NCBI GenBank assembly: GCA_900544305.1
Contig: UQUV01000009.1
Coordinates: 1-64,000 of the forward strand
Source: an uncultured Porphyromonadaceae bacterium
GTDB lineage: Bacteria; Bacteroidota; Bacteroidia; Bacteroidales; Muribaculaceae
Reading direction: 5' to 3'
DNA: 64,000 bases
The notes under the pieces are model-generated. The model saw only the letters and a list, made by a program, of their open reading frames with translations, was not told the DNA's origin and did not search any database. Made by a program: the position numbers and the translations under genes. Below are positions 18,178 through 27,854 of the stretch, piece after piece. Position 1 is the stretch's first letter. Each line of letters opens with the position of its first letter.

Positions 18178-19119
18178 ATGCAGACAACAGCAACAAGAAC
18201 AGCAGGCAGCCACACTGACCTGCTCACAGGAATCCTGAACGTACAAGTGAGAAACGAGGACAAGATTACAGAACAGGACAGGCAGTATTGCCAGCTACAG
18301 CAGGACCAGCTCTACAAAACGCTTGACCGTATCGACCGATGGTATGACATCTTCAAGGAAGAAGCGGAACGGTATCGGGAAATCAAGAGCTTCAAGTATG
18401 AGGATAACGGTAAGGTCTCCATACGGAATTTCTATTTCAACAACAGCGGGGAGGATGACTATACCCACAACGAATTCAAACCGTTTGACCTCATCAACGA
18501 GCTTGCGGACAACAACTGCAATGCCAACGCGAATTTCGCGAGTCGCATCATTTCCTATTTCAACAGGACCTACAATGTAGATGTACCCATTCCTGTAATC
18601 GACGAGAAGGCCATGCGCATGGGATTCCGTCCGGTCTACCAGACTTACGTGGACATGGTCATTGAACACCTCGGCGGAAAAAGTTTCCGTGAGACCGCAG
18701 AGGAAGAACTGCTGGTCCGTTTCCTGAAAACGGTACAGCCTTCCCGCTGGAGCAAGGTGAAGCCCGAACTGAAAAAGGACAAGATAACTTTCCCTGACAT
18801 CGTATCCTGGGACAGCATCCATCTGGAATACCACCGGGAATATGAGTTCTCGTATGACTGCGGAAGGAAAGTGGACATTTTCTGCGAAGGTATCGCATAC
18901 GGAGCAGATGACGTGATAAACGGTTCAAGCGGTATGGTCATCGGCCTTGACAGACGCGATGTGGATATAACCGAATGGTACAACCTCACCCTGAGCAACG
19001 CAGAACAGATCAAGTTCTACAAGAACGGACGCATCGACGTACGCTTCAAGGACAGCCAGGCCGCAGAGAACTGCTACAGAAGGCTGCGGCTGGATGAAAT
19101 CACACTCAGGGAAGAGTGA
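18178..19119 (+). CDS. Conserved conjugative-element protein of unknown function
   Basis: This 313-residue soluble, acidic protein has a heptad-like N-terminal region (about residues 25-65: QDRQYCQLQQDQLYKTLDRI) and a mixed alpha/beta remainder. I do not recognise a domain. It follows the previous gene by 12 nt and is followed by a strong hairpin at 19139-19169, so the two form a short operon. Codon use and GC content match its neighbours. Confidence 0.7.
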   Translation: MQTTATRTAGSHTDLLTGILNVQVRNEDKITEQDRQYCQLQQDQLYKTLDRIDRWYDIFKEEAERYREIKSFKYEDNGKVSIRNFYFNNSGEDDYTHNEFKPFDLINELADNNCNANANFASRIISYFNRTYNVDVPIPVIDEKAMRMGFRPVYQTYVDMVIEHLGGKSFRETAEEELLVRFLKTVQPSRWSKVKPELKKDKITFPDIVSWDSIHLEYHREYEFSYDCGRKVDIFCEGIAYGADDVINGSSGMVIGLDRRDVDITEWYNLTLSNAEQIKFYKNGRIDVRFKDSQAAENCYRRLRLDEITLREE

Positions 19120-19138
19120 TTCATGAAATACTTATTCA

Positions 19139-19169
19139 GACACCCCGTAAGACATCCTTGCGGGGTGTC
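19139..19169 (+). terminator. Rho-independent terminator
   Basis: A perfect 9-bp stem GACACCCCG / CGGGGTGTC with a 13-nt loop is followed by TTCGTTT. It lies 20 nt past the stop of the preceding gene and 30 nt before the methylase-helicase start, so it may end or attenuate that operon. Confidence 0.7.
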
Positions 19170-19199
19170 TTCGTTTCCAACCATTAAAAAAGAAAAGAC

Positions 19200-22100
19200 A
19201 TGTATGCCATCATACCCCAACAGATTCCTCAGGACAGGCGTGCCGAGATCAACGAGAAAATCCTTTTCGCCATAGACTCCGGCAAGGACCTCGTTCCGAA
19301 GGAAAGCATCTACAACTGCTACACGGGAATCGGAGGACTGCACAACCTCAGGCAGGCGGATTTCACCAGCTACCATGAATACGCCGAGGCCAAGAAGGAA
19401 TTCGAGATGGGACAGTTCTTCACCCCGCACGACATATGCCGGAACATGATGGAAGCCCTCTCCCCGACATCCACGGAAATGGTTCTTGACATGTGCTGCG
19501 GCATGGGCAACTTCTTCAACCATCTGCCCAACCTGCACAACGCATACGGCTTCGACATCGACGGCAAGGCGGTGGCCGTTGCCAGATACCTCTACCCGGA
19601 AGCTCATATCGAGAAATGCGACATACAGCTGTACAATCCCGAACAGCGTTTCGACATCATTGTCGGAAATCCGCCCTTCAACCTGAAATTTGATTACAGG
19701 CTGTCGCAGGAATTCTACATGGACAAGGCCTATGACGTGCTCAACCCTGCCGGAATCCTGATGGTCATCGTCCCTCTCTCCTTCATGCAGAACGAGTTCT
19801 GGGAAAAGACACGCGTGGCGAAAATCAACTCGAATTTCTCCTTTATCGGCCAGACCAGGCTGGAACATTCAGCCTTCTCTACGGTGGGCGTGCAGAATTT
19901 CGCAACAAAAATCATGGTATTCCTCCGCCGTTCCCTCCATATTGAAATGCAGCTCTACAACGCGGAAGAGTTTGTCAGCATGGATGAGCTGAAGAAACGC
20001 ATAGCCGAAGTGCGGAAAATGAAACACCGGCTGCGCCTCCAGCTGATGCGGGAGTGCAACCATATAGACAAAGAAGAGCTGGAACAGTTCGAGTACAGGC
20101 TCGCCAAATACATGTACGAGCTGAAAGCCCATGCCGTGCTGAACAGGCATGTCGAAAAGGCGGAGGCGCTGGTGTCCAAATTCCGCAACCAGAAACCGCC
20201 GGAAAATGCCACCCGGGAACAGATAAAGGAATGGGAACGCAAGAAGCTGACCACCGGCAAGGTTCTCGGCATCATCCGCAGGTACATCACCTCGCAGAAC
20301 GTGGTGCAGCGCAAGGAAGTGGCATTGGTGAAGACATCCTACGGCTTCAAGCTGAAGCAATATGCCCCGCGTCTGCTTGACAAGGTCACGCACAAGGCCG
20401 CAGGCATCAATGACCTCATACTCGGAAGGGCCGAACTCCCGATGCCGGAAAACGTCACGGAAAAGAACATGCGGCAGATCCGTGCCGCCAGTAAACTGAT
20501 ACGGCGCAAACAGAGGCAATACGAGACCCAGAATCTCCAGTTTGCGGAAATGCGGGAAGATGCCGGCCTGAAGGAATACCTGGACCGCACCACATTCATC
20601 AACAAGGACGGTGAAGTCTGCGAATTCACGGACTTGCAGAAACACGACCTGAACCTCGTGTTGCAGAAACGCTACGCCCTGCTGAACTGGCAGCAGGGTT
20701 CAGGCAAGACCGCCGCCGTCTATCACAGGGCGAAATACCTGCTCAAGTTCAGAAAGGCAAAGAACGTCATCATACTTGCCCCGGCCATCGCCACCAACAT
20801 GACCTGGATACCGTTCCTTACCATAAACAAGGAACGCTTCCGTACAATACAGACCGCCGGCGACTCAACAACATACCGGAAGGGACATTCCTTGTCGTCT
20901 CCACCTCCATGCTCCGGAAACTGAAAAGAGGACTGATGCGTTTCGTGAAACGCACTTCCGGCAAGCTGTGCCTTGTCTTCGACGAGTCGGACGAAATCAC
21001 CAATCCCACATCGCAGCGTACAAGAAACATCCTGTGCATATTCAGGAGGCTCAGGTACAAGATCCTCGACACGGGAACAACCACCCGCAACAACATCGCG
21101 GAACTGTACAGCCAGTTCGAACTACTCTACAACAACTCCGTAAACATGATATGCTGGAGCCCGCAGGTCTACCACGAAAACAGGGACCACGAGATAGAGG
21201 AAGAGAACAACCCGGATTACGGGACACCGTTCCCCGCCTTCAGGGGGCATGTCCTTTTCCGTGCCTGCCACTGTCCGGGGAAAGCCACCGTATTCGGCAT
21301 CGAGAAACAGAACCAGGACGTGTACAACAAGGATGAACTCTCCGAACTTATCGGCAAGACGGTCATCACCCGTAAATTCAGGGACTTCGCGGGAGAGAAA
21401 TACCGGATACGGACACATACCGTCCGTCCCTCGGAAGGAGAACACGAGGTGTACCGTGTCATCATCGAGGAATTCTGCCGCATCTGTGAGCTGTACTACA
21501 ACAGCACGGGAGACACGAAAAAGGATGCAGGACTGAGACTCATGAGGCAGATCAAGCTGCTTATCAAAGCCTGTTCGGTACCTCACCTGATAGAGGGATA
21601 CTACGGTGACAGTTATCCTTCCAAGACCCGCTATATTGAAAGGCTCATAAGGACAATACTGGGTAAGGTTGCCATCGGATGTACCACATTGGCGGCCTTC
21701 GACCTCTACGAGAGCTATATCCGGGAACATTTTCCCGACAGACCTGTATTTGTGGTCAAGGGAGATGTAGCCTTCAAGAAACGGCAGAGCATCGTGACCG
21801 AATTCGACTCCACCATCAACGGCATCCTGATATGCACACAGCAGAGCCTGAGCAGCTCCGTGAACATACCTACCTGCAACGACGTGATACTGGAATCCCT
21901 GCAGTGGAACATCCCCCGTATGGAACAGTTCTACTTCCGTTTCATCCGTCTCGATTCCAAAGAAATGAAGGATGTCCACTACGTCACCTACGAAGATTCG
22001 GTCGAACAGAACCTGATGGCACTGGTACTGACCAAGGAGCGTCTGAACGAATTCATCAAGACCGGTGAGGTCAAGGAACAGTCAGAAATCTTCGAGGAGT

Positions 22101-22201
22101 TCGACATCACAATGTCTGTCATCGACAGCCTGCTCATCCGCACGCAGGACAGTGAAGGCAAAATACACATCAGCTGGGGAAGCCAGCGCATAACAGAATA
22201 A
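19200..22201 (+). pseudogene. DNA adenine methylase-helicase fusion, split by a frameshift
   Basis: The first frame (19200-20924) has N6-adenine methylase motifs: QFFTP at residues 72-76, VLDMCCGMGNF near 95-105 and NPPF at 157-160. It then runs into a helicase motor with NWQQGSGKTA (Walker A) near residue 500. The reading then shifts; the second frame (open from before 20909 to 22201) continues the helicase with CLVFDESDEITN (Walker B). Adding one base near 20863-20866 rejoins the frames as GDLNNIPEG and gives about 1000 residues. Methylase-helicase fusions on mobile DNA, such as phage P1 DarB, protect incoming DNA from restriction; that role here is inference. The break may be a real mutation or a sequencing error. 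Confidence 0.75.
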
Positions 22202-22229
22202 ATATGAACCGTATGAAGAAGACCGGGAG

Positions 22230-22389
22230 TTCCATTCCCACCGACAAAGGTAAGCCGCGTCCCCATCGGCTGAGCAAGGTCAGGCCGCAGGCGGTTTTCA
22301 GGAAAATCATCCTCGCGGAGCTGCGGTATTTTCCCGAAAAACCCTGCACAGCCGGGACACGGCACCTTGTCGAGGTCGGTGGAATGGAA
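22230..22389 (+). ncRNA. Dispersed structured RNA element, copy 2
   Basis: The outer stem TTCCATTCCCACCGAC (22230-22245) pairs with GTCGGTGGAATGGAA (22375-22389). Inner stems are GCCG-GTCCC/GGGAC-CGGC and CGGCT/AGCCG, then the hairpin CCGC-AG-GCGG. The terminal arm GGAAAAT/ATTTTCC carries the invariant ATCATCCTCGC and CGGTAT strands around GC-GGA-GC. The 3' outer strand can instead fold with downstream TCCCCGAC. It fills the gap between the methylase-helicase and the ArdA-like gene. Confidence 0.8.
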
Positions 22390-22423
22390 TCCCCGACATC
22401 CACATACATAAAAGACAAGTAAT

Positions 22424-22915
22424 ATGGATCTGAACAATGCAGAGATTGCCGTGACCACACAGCATCTCATTGACATAAAGGATTACAGGGACTACTGGCT
22501 GCACCTGTCCGACTACAGCGACATGGGTGAGTTCCTGTGCGCCTGTTCCGACCTGTTTCCCGGGGAAAAGGAACCGGAATACCGGTATCCGAAATGGGAA
22601 AACATTCCGGACACACTGGTCAGCCGTGAATGGCTCTGTCCCAACTTCTTCGAGATCAGGGATGCCCTTGAAAGGCTCGAAGAGGAAGAAACGGAGTTTT
22701 TCATAAGCTGGAGCAGAAGTTACGGATATGACATCACCACGGATGACCCGCACATGATGGTATCACACTACCATGACCTGTACGGGGATACCGTCACGGA
22801 AACGGAAGAAGACGCGGACACGGGAGAAGATGCCCTGATATACACGGGCGTATCAAGCTACTACTGCGACATGCTTCCATTCCGTTACGAAATATTTGAT
22901 GACAATTATGACTAA
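22424..22915 (+). CDS. ArdA-like antirestriction protein
   Basis: This 163-residue, strongly acidic protein resembles ArdA, a DNA mimic that blocks type I restriction enzymes during conjugation. The middle segment DYSDMGEFLCACSDLF followed by GEKEPEYRYPKWENIPD follows the ArdA pattern (DYxDxxEFxxxCxxL then an acidic DPE-like run and W/Y). The very high Asp/Glu content fits DNA mimicry. It is the first gene after RNA copy 2 and begins the 22.4-28.9 kb operon, a usual place for an early-entry protection gene. The match is by eye, so the call is moderate. Confidence 0.6.
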   Translation: MDLNNAEIAVTTQHLIDIKDYRDYWLHLSDYSDMGEFLCACSDLFPGEKEPEYRYPKWENIPDTLVSREWLCPNFFEIRDALERLEEEETEFFISWSRSYGYDITTDDPHMMVSHYHDLYGDTVTETEEDADTGEDALIYTGVSSYYCDMLPFRYEIFDDNYD

Positions 22916-22927
22916 AAGACAAAAGAT

Positions 22928-23242
22928 ATGGAAATCAACTTCAAAGGACCTGTAATGCCTATCGACCCATACTCGCAGCTGGCATTCGTGGAAATACTGA
23001 ACATACTACTGACGGCGGGACACATCGTGGACGTGAACCGCTTCCTCATAAGCAGGAATGTCAATCCGCAGTTCGGCTCACTGTCAGGCTATTTCAGATG
23101 GTCGTTCGCCGGAGACCATTTTACCCTCTGGCAACGCACGGACTACAATTCAACGCTATGTTTTAACCACAGGATACTCGATCTGCCTTTCGGTGTCCTG
23201 GCAGCAAAAGACAGCGGGAAAGACAAGGAAACGGCAAACTGA
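22928..23242 (+). CDS. Small unknown protein
   Basis: This 104-residue protein has no recognised domain. The central region (LAFVEILNILLTAGHIVDVNRFLI) is an amphipathic helix rather than a clear membrane span, followed by short beta-rich sequence with FRWSFAGDHFTLW. It starts 12 nt after the ArdA-like stop and ends 12 nt before the next gene, so it is part of the same operon. The spacing and order support its reality. Confidence 0.6.
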   Translation: MEINFKGPVMPIDPYSQLAFVEILNILLTAGHIVDVNRFLISRNVNPQFGSLSGYFRWSFAGDHFTLWQRTDYNSTLCFNHRILDLPFGVLAAKDSGKDKETAN

Positions 23243-23254
23243 AAATGAAACGAT

Positions 23255-23542
23255 ATGGAAACTACGATAAAAATACCCAACCGGGAAATCGCGCTCGCGG
23301 CATTTGACAGGCTCCGCCGGGAAAAAAGGAAGGATGCCGCACTGAGGCTGGCCGGGTGTATGCTCAGAGGGACATACATATCCCTCGGCATCGGTGATAC
23401 CGACTGGGAAATAGACACCGCACTGCACAAATGCGGCGGTGAGCCTAAAACCGGATACGGTCATATGGCACATTTCCACTTCGACGGCGAGACGGAAATG
23501 GAAACAGAGAAATATGAAAGGCTCAAGGAAGAGAACAAATGA
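23255..23542 (+). CDS. Small unknown protein
   Basis: This 95-residue soluble protein has a basic N-terminal helix (LAAFDRLRREKRKDAALRLAGCML) and a C-terminal GYGHMAHFHFDGETEMETEKYERL. I do not recognise it. It follows the previous gene by 12 nt. A hairpin (23548-23567) lies just after the stop. Confidence 0.6.
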   Translation: METTIKIPNREIALAAFDRLRREKRKDAALRLAGCMLRGTYISLGIGDTDWEIDTALHKCGGEPKTGYGHMAHFHFDGETEMETEKYERLKEENK

Positions 23543-23547
23543 CAAGG

Positions 23548-23567
23548 GAGCGGCCGAAAGGTCGCTC
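23548..23567 (+). terminator. Intergenic hairpin, possible attenuator
   Basis: The stem GAGCGGCC / GGTCGCTC with a GAAA loop is followed by TTCTC. The T-run is weak, so it may be an RNA-processing or partial termination site within the operon. Confidence 0.4.
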
Positions 23568-23626
23568 TTCTCATTTATAAACGACATGTACGGGAAACAG
23601 AATCCTGCCGTACACAGGTAACAGAA

Positions 23627-24559
23627 ATGGAAGAACAGGAAAGACTGACAATGGAATTCGTGAAATCGCTCATGGACAAGTCCTACACGCTGGTATGGGT
23701 GGACTACAACGACAATCTCGACAACTGCCGTGACACCATCCAGAAGTGTCTGGAAGAAAAGAGCTGTGAAAGTCTGTGGGAGAAAGTGGACGAATGGTAC
23801 GGTGACGCCGAATGGGAAGCTGTCCGTGAAATCGTCTCAAAGCTGAAGGATGAATGTATCCGTTTCCATGATTTCGGGGAAGAGGAAGTGGACAAGTTCT
23901 TTCAAGAACACGAAGACGAAATCAGGGAAGAAATCTATGACAGAAACGACTCTGACACGCTGAGAGAACTTCTCAAAAACACGGATGACATCCCCGTGCG
24001 TGTCGAGATGCTGTCAAACTACGACTGCATCAATTCCAACTGGCTGGAATCGCAGGAAGGATACCGGTACAAGGAATCCTATTTCGGGGATATGATAGAC
24101 GCGCTGAACCTCAATCCAGCCAAAGTGAAGAAAATGCTGGTGGAGAAAGGCTACACGGTATATGGCCGGTTCCCCGACAAAAAATACAGGGACGGCAAGG
24201 AACAGGTATCCTATGAACAGTTCTATCAGGAACTCATCAACTCCTGCTGCGGTGCCAACCTGCTGACCTATATCGGCAAGGTAAGCCTGCAGGAACTTTA
24301 TGATGCCGGATTCTCGCTTGGGGAAGTCATTATTCCCAAAGGCAACTGCTGCGGCATCTTCAGCTCCATGTACGGCGGTGGAAGTCTCCTGGAAATGGAA
24401 CTCCTGAAAGATGTCAGACTGAAACTGGAAGTCAGGGACTATCACGGATTCCGCTTCCGTCTTGACAGCGAGAACTCAAAATATGAATGCTCCATCAAGC
24501 ATGTGTACGGGGTATGCGATTCCTTCTTCGGAGAAAAGATAGGTCTTGTCGCTTCATAA
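23627..24559 (+). CDS. Acidic unknown protein
   Basis: This 310-residue soluble protein is rich in D and E in its first 100 residues and lacks a signal peptide. The C-terminal half has a small cluster of glycines and cysteines (GNCCGIFSSMYGGGSLLEM near residue 240). No catalytic motif is identified. It lies in the same orientation as its neighbours with an 84-nt gap upstream that contains the hairpin at 23548-23567. Confidence 0.65.
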   Translation: MEEQERLTMEFVKSLMDKSYTLVWVDYNDNLDNCRDTIQKCLEEKSCESLWEKVDEWYGDAEWEAVREIVSKLKDECIRFHDFGEEEVDKFFQEHEDEIREEIYDRNDSDTLRELLKNTDDIPVRVEMLSNYDCINSNWLESQEGYRYKESYFGDMIDALNLNPAKVKKMLVEKGYTVYGRFPDKKYRDGKEQVSYEQFYQELINSCCGANLLTYIGKVSLQELYDAGFSLGEVIIPKGNCCGIFSSMYGGGSLLEMELLKDVRLKLEVRDYHGFRFRLDSENSKYECSIKHVYGVCDSFFGEKIGLVAS

Positions 24560-24590
24560 ATCAAGAATGGTCACTTAAAGATATCAAATC

Positions 24591-25079
24591 ATGGAAAAGA
24601 AATATGCAATCATCCTATTCAAGGGAAAAGAATACCTGTGCGGACACGAAGACGGCTGCCATTACGATGTGTCCTGCCCGGTGAGGACATTCACTGAAGG
24701 AGAAGACGACTTCAAAATTCAGGAATCCGGGAAAAACCGGTCTGAAAGGACATTCCGGTACCATGAAAAGGAATTCAGACTTGTCACCGGCTTCTACCCG
24801 AACGGATGGCCGGTTCTGAGTCTGGAATCACCGGACAACGGGGAACTATACACGGTACTTACCGTCAATCTGGAAGACTCCCCGGCATTCGGGATTCCCG
24901 ACCAGGCATTCATTGACATAAACAACAATCCGGAAGCGATGGAATTCCTCATAAGGAACAGCCTTGCCGAAGATACGGGATACAGACGCAAAAGCGGATG
25001 GGTGGAATACCCGATGGCCAAACTGAACCTGGCTGAACTGTACCGGTTGTCACCGGAATCGTTCGAGAACCAAGAATAA
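24591..25079 (+). CDS. DUF4313-like protein of unknown function
   Basis: This 162-residue protein resembles the DUF4313 family found on mobile elements. The tell-tale order is NGWPVLSLESPDNGELYTVL, then TVNLED, AFIDINNNPEAMEFLIRNSL and a C-terminal TGYRRKSGWVEYPMAKL. The family has no known function. It starts 31 nt after the preceding stop. Family assignment is by recall of the pattern and is moderate. Confidence 0.6.
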   Translation: MEKKYAIILFKGKEYLCGHEDGCHYDVSCPVRTFTEGEDDFKIQESGKNRSERTFRYHEKEFRLVTGFYPNGWPVLSLESPDNGELYTVLTVNLEDSPAFGIPDQAFIDINNNPEAMEFLIRNSLAEDTGYRRKSGWVEYPMAKLNLAELYRLSPESFENQE

Positions 25080-25118
25080 GAATCAACAATAGAAATCATT
25101 AACCAAATCATAGGAATT

Positions 25119-25700
25119 ATGGCAAAGTACGATGTAAGAGTAAGGTACACTTTCGAGGGTACCTACAAGGTCGTGGCGGAAGACCGCGACGAGGCGGAAA
25201 GAATTGTAACGGAAGACTGCGGTCTGGTATTGGGCGGAAACATCCACACTACCTGCGATGATGACGAGGTGACAGACTGGAGATTCGGCAGTCACCCTGA
25301 CATGCAGATCCTTTCTTTCAGGGAACGGGTTGGCAAAGGCAAGGTCAGATACACGTCCATGTATTTCAGCGACAGGATTGAAGAACTGAGAAAGGACATA
25401 ATCGAAGCCATCAGGCAACTGCTCGATGCGCACGGCCTGAAAAAAATCACGTTTACCGACAACGAAGAAGACCCTGTATGGATCATCTGGTTTGACGATA
25501 ATGCAGAACCATACGAGTGTTATGTTACAGGAATTGAGGTTACTGACAAGCACATTACCGTGTTGGCAACAATAAAGGACAGTATGGAAGAGGTTTTCTG
25601 TCAGAGTCCTTTCGAACTCGGAGCCAGCAACATTGATTGGCTTAATCAAATGTACGAAGCAGTAAGGCTTCAACTTGAAAATACAAAAGGAAACTCTTGA
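25119..25700 (+). CDS. Unknown two-part protein
   Basis: This 193-residue protein has a first part (about residues 1-60, MAKYDVRVRYTFEGTYKVVA, beta-alpha-beta like) that looks like a complete small domain, and a second part (about 80-193) beginning after SDRIEELRKDIIEAIRQLL that resembles a separate beta-rich unit. It may be a fusion of two short mobile-element proteins; this is inference. It is in operon with the next gene, which starts 13 nt later. Confidence 0.6.
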   Translation: MAKYDVRVRYTFEGTYKVVAEDRDEAERIVTEDCGLVLGGNIHTTCDDDEVTDWRFGSHPDMQILSFRERVGKGKVRYTSMYFSDRIEELRKDIIEAIRQLLDAHGLKKITFTDNEEDPVWIIWFDDNAEPYECYVTGIEVTDKHITVLATIKDSMEEVFCQSPFELGASNIDWLNQMYEAVRLQLENTKGNS

Positions 25701-25713
25701 AACGAAAGACAAT

Positions 25714-25944
25714 ATGGCAACAAAAATCAATATGGACAGATACGTCTGGGAAGGATGGACTGTCGGAGCGTTCATCAGGGAACTGGCCCCGCAGGTGGAA
25801 ATGATCATGAGCGGGCAAAGCTGGAGGGAACCTTTCAGGAACAAACAGGAACTGGCGGACTGGTGCAGGGACAACCAGCCCTATTACAAGAAAAGGATCC
25901 CTGAAGTGAACAGCTATTTTGCAAGGATGTATAACCTTAAATAA
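25714..25944 (+). CDS. Small unknown protein
   Basis: This 76-residue protein starts MATKINMDRYVWEGWTVGAF and ends ARMYNLK. ATG at 25714 is chosen over the longer 25675 start, which lies inside the previous gene. Content is helical and rich in aromatic residues (WREP, WCRDN). No family is recognised. It is part of the dense small-gene operon. Confidence 0.6.
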   Translation: MATKINMDRYVWEGWTVGAFIRELAPQVEMIMSGQSWREPFRNKQELADWCRDNQPYYKKRIPEVNSYFARMYNLK

Positions 25945-25954
25945 AAACAACATT

Positions 25955-26551
25955 ATGAAATATCAAGCGGAAAATGCAGTCTCCAGCTTCTTCTACTATA
26001 TGTGGAATGCCTGGTGCGAGGAAGAGTGCAGGACAGTATTCAAGGAAATGCACCCACACTTTTGGGAAAAATGGTCTCTGATGACGGACAAGGGAATATT
26101 CGGAGCCGCTGAACGGTTCTATGCGGAACTGACGGACCGTTACAGGGAAAAGCTGGTGGAACGGGCCGTCAGCCTGTATGACGGCAAAGCCAGACGCAAA
26201 CACCCGGACGATTCCGAAATCAAGGTGTGCAGTGATTGCGGTTCAACAGAGATTGAAATCCAGGCATGGGTGGATGTAAACACGAATGAATACCATAGTG
26301 ACGTGGACGATGACATCTGGTGTTCCCGGTGCGAGGACAATGTGGAGACCTGCTCCAAACAATCCTTTCTGGAAAAGATGCAGGAATGGTGGAAATCCAA
26401 CAGCACCGATAACCTTGAATACCTGACCGGATTCAAGACATCCGATTTCCCTTCAGCCAATTCCGGACAGACATTCGCCGAGGCCGCCAACGAATGGTGG
26501 AACGACAAGAACTATGACGAGAAGAGGAACATATACCTGACAAACAATTAA
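25955..26551 (+). CDS. Unknown protein with a zinc-ribbon-like segment
   Basis: The 198-residue product starts at ATG 25955, which follows the previous stop by 10 nt; the longer 25919 start lies in the upstream gene. A CSDCGS pair (near residue 92) and a WCSRCED pair (near 123) form a four-cysteine zinc-ribbon pattern in the middle. The N-terminus is helical and aromatic (FFYYMWNAWCEEEC). Function is unknown; metal binding is an inference from the cysteine spacing. Confidence 0.65.
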   Translation: MKYQAENAVSSFFYYMWNAWCEEECRTVFKEMHPHFWEKWSLMTDKGIFGAAERFYAELTDRYREKLVERAVSLYDGKARRKHPDDSEIKVCSDCGSTEIEIQAWVDVNTNEYHSDVDDDIWCSRCEDNVETCSKQSFLEKMQEWWKSNSTDNLEYLTGFKTSDFPSANSGQTFAEAANEWWNDKNYDEKRNIYLTNN

Positions 26552-26562
26552 AGACAACGGCT

Positions 26563-26772
26563 ATGGCACGGAACATCATTGACCTGATCTGCAACTCATG
26601 CAGTTGCGGCAAGGAAGAGGCACAGGAATATTTGGACGACGAGATAAGGAACCTGCAGGAACTTCAGGCAGACAACGACCTGAGAGGCGAAGACTTCGAA
26701 ATCGCGTGCAGCAACCTCGGACTCGACCAGGACTGGCAGATATATTTCATCAACCGTCTTGCAGGACTTTAA
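26563..26772 (+). CDS. Small acidic unknown protein
   Basis: This 69-residue acidic protein begins MARNIIDLICNSCSCGKEEA, with three cysteines at residues 10, 13 and 15. The rest is helical and Glu/Asp/Leu rich. It starts 11 nt after the previous stop and is followed 11 nt later by the J-domain gene. No family is recognised. Confidence 0.55.
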   Translation: MARNIIDLICNSCSCGKEEAQEYLDDEIRNLQELQADNDLRGEDFEIACSNLGLDQDWQIYFINRLAGL

Positions 26773-26783
26773 TATCTACAACT

Positions 26784-27854
26784 ATGACTTATTTTCAGAA
26801 CATACAATCACTGGCGGACCTGAAAAAGGAATACCGCCGTCTGGCAATGCTTCACCACCCGGACAAGGGTGGTGATACTGCCCTCATGCAGCAGGTGAAC
26901 ACCGAATTCGGAAAGCTGTTCGAGGTCTGGAAAGACAAGCCCTGCGTTTCCACAACCCCGACAGGCTACGAACACGACTTTCAGGGTGCCACCGCAAAGG
27001 AATACACCGAATACGTGTACAATGAATACCGCTGGAAAGGGCGCAACTACAACGGGCAGTCCGCGCCGGAAATCACGGAACTGGTCAGGGCATGGCTCAA
27101 GGAGACCTATCCGAGATACACCTTCTCGGTCCGCAGGGACGGATACAACTCAATCCTTATCCGGCTGATGAAAGCAGACTTCGAGGCTTTCACCAGAGAA
27201 TCCGGAAAGGTACAGGGAGACATCAACCACTACAACATCCAGGCATCGGACAGTCTGACCGACCGGGCCAAGGAGGTGATGACAAATATCAGGGACTTTG
27301 TCATGTCGTACAACTTTGATGAAAGCGACCCCATGACCGACTATTTCCACACCAACTTCTACCTCACGCTCGGAATTGGCAGCTACAGACAGCCGTACCG
27401 GATGGAACTGCCGAAGATTACGGGAAAAGACAGTCCTGAAGTGTTCAGGTTTCCCGAAGGACCTGCACACAAGGCTATGCGCCAGGCACTGGGCAAGGCG
27501 CGTTTCGGCTTCATCGAGAGCCGGAAGCATATCGGGGAAATGATACTCGGAGAAGACTTTTACGGCTCACAGGGAGAACATTATTTCTGGCCCAAGGAGT
27601 ATTCAAGCGCGAAGACGGCACAGAAACGCATCGGAAAACTGGAGGCAGCCGGAATGCACTGCGAACTGACAGGCTGCAACGGCGGATACATACGCCTGCT
27701 CGGATATACTCCGGAGACGGAAAGCAGTCTGGAACGGGAAAGGCAGGAATATGCCACGGCATACCGGAAGTGGGTGTCAGAACACGGCATATCCCCAAAT
27801 ACGGGAACAGTACACCAGAACATTTCAAATCCAATCAGACAGATACAATTATGA
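26784..27854 (+). CDS. J-domain (DnaJ-like) protein
   Basis: The 356-residue product begins at ATG 26784, giving an N-terminal J domain: LADLKKEYRRLAMLHHPDKG with the diagnostic HPD motif near residue 25. J domains stimulate Hsp70 (DnaK) ATPase. The long remainder (residues 60-356) has no DnaJ glycine-rich or zinc region, so this is a specialised J protein that may bring DnaK to an element-encoded substrate; the partner is unknown. The longer start at 26598 overlaps the previous gene and is rejected. Its stop overlaps the next start as ATGA. Confidence 0.8.
   Translation: MTYFQNIQSLADLKKEYRRLAMLHHPDKGGDTALMQQVNTEFGKLFEVWKDKPCVSTTPTGYEHDFQGATAKEYTEYVYNEYRWKGRNYNGQSAPEITELVRAWLKETYPRYTFSVRRDGYNSILIRLMKADFEAFTRESGKVQGDINHYNIQASDSLTDRAKEVMTNIRDFVMSYNFDESDPMTDYFHTNFYLTLGIGSYRQPYRMELPKITGKDSPEVFRFPEGPAHKAMRQALGKARFGFIESRKHIGEMILGEDFYGSQGEHYFWPKEYSSAKTAQKRIGKLEAAGMHCELTGCNGGYIRLLGYTPETESSLERERQEYATAYRKWVSEHGISPNTGTVHQNISNPIRQIQL

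Noticed and set aside
20855..20924. Programmed -1 frameshift in the methylase-helicase
   Set aside because: No slippery heptamer or following strong structure is visible at the switch point. A lost base fits better.
22204..22422. Open frame across RNA copy 2, with similar frames over copies 4, 5 and 6 (sharing KIILA and RYF-like peptides)
   Set aside because: The shared peptide arises because the invariant RNA strands are translated. The rest of each frame is unrelated and the frames overlap stems that covary as RNA.
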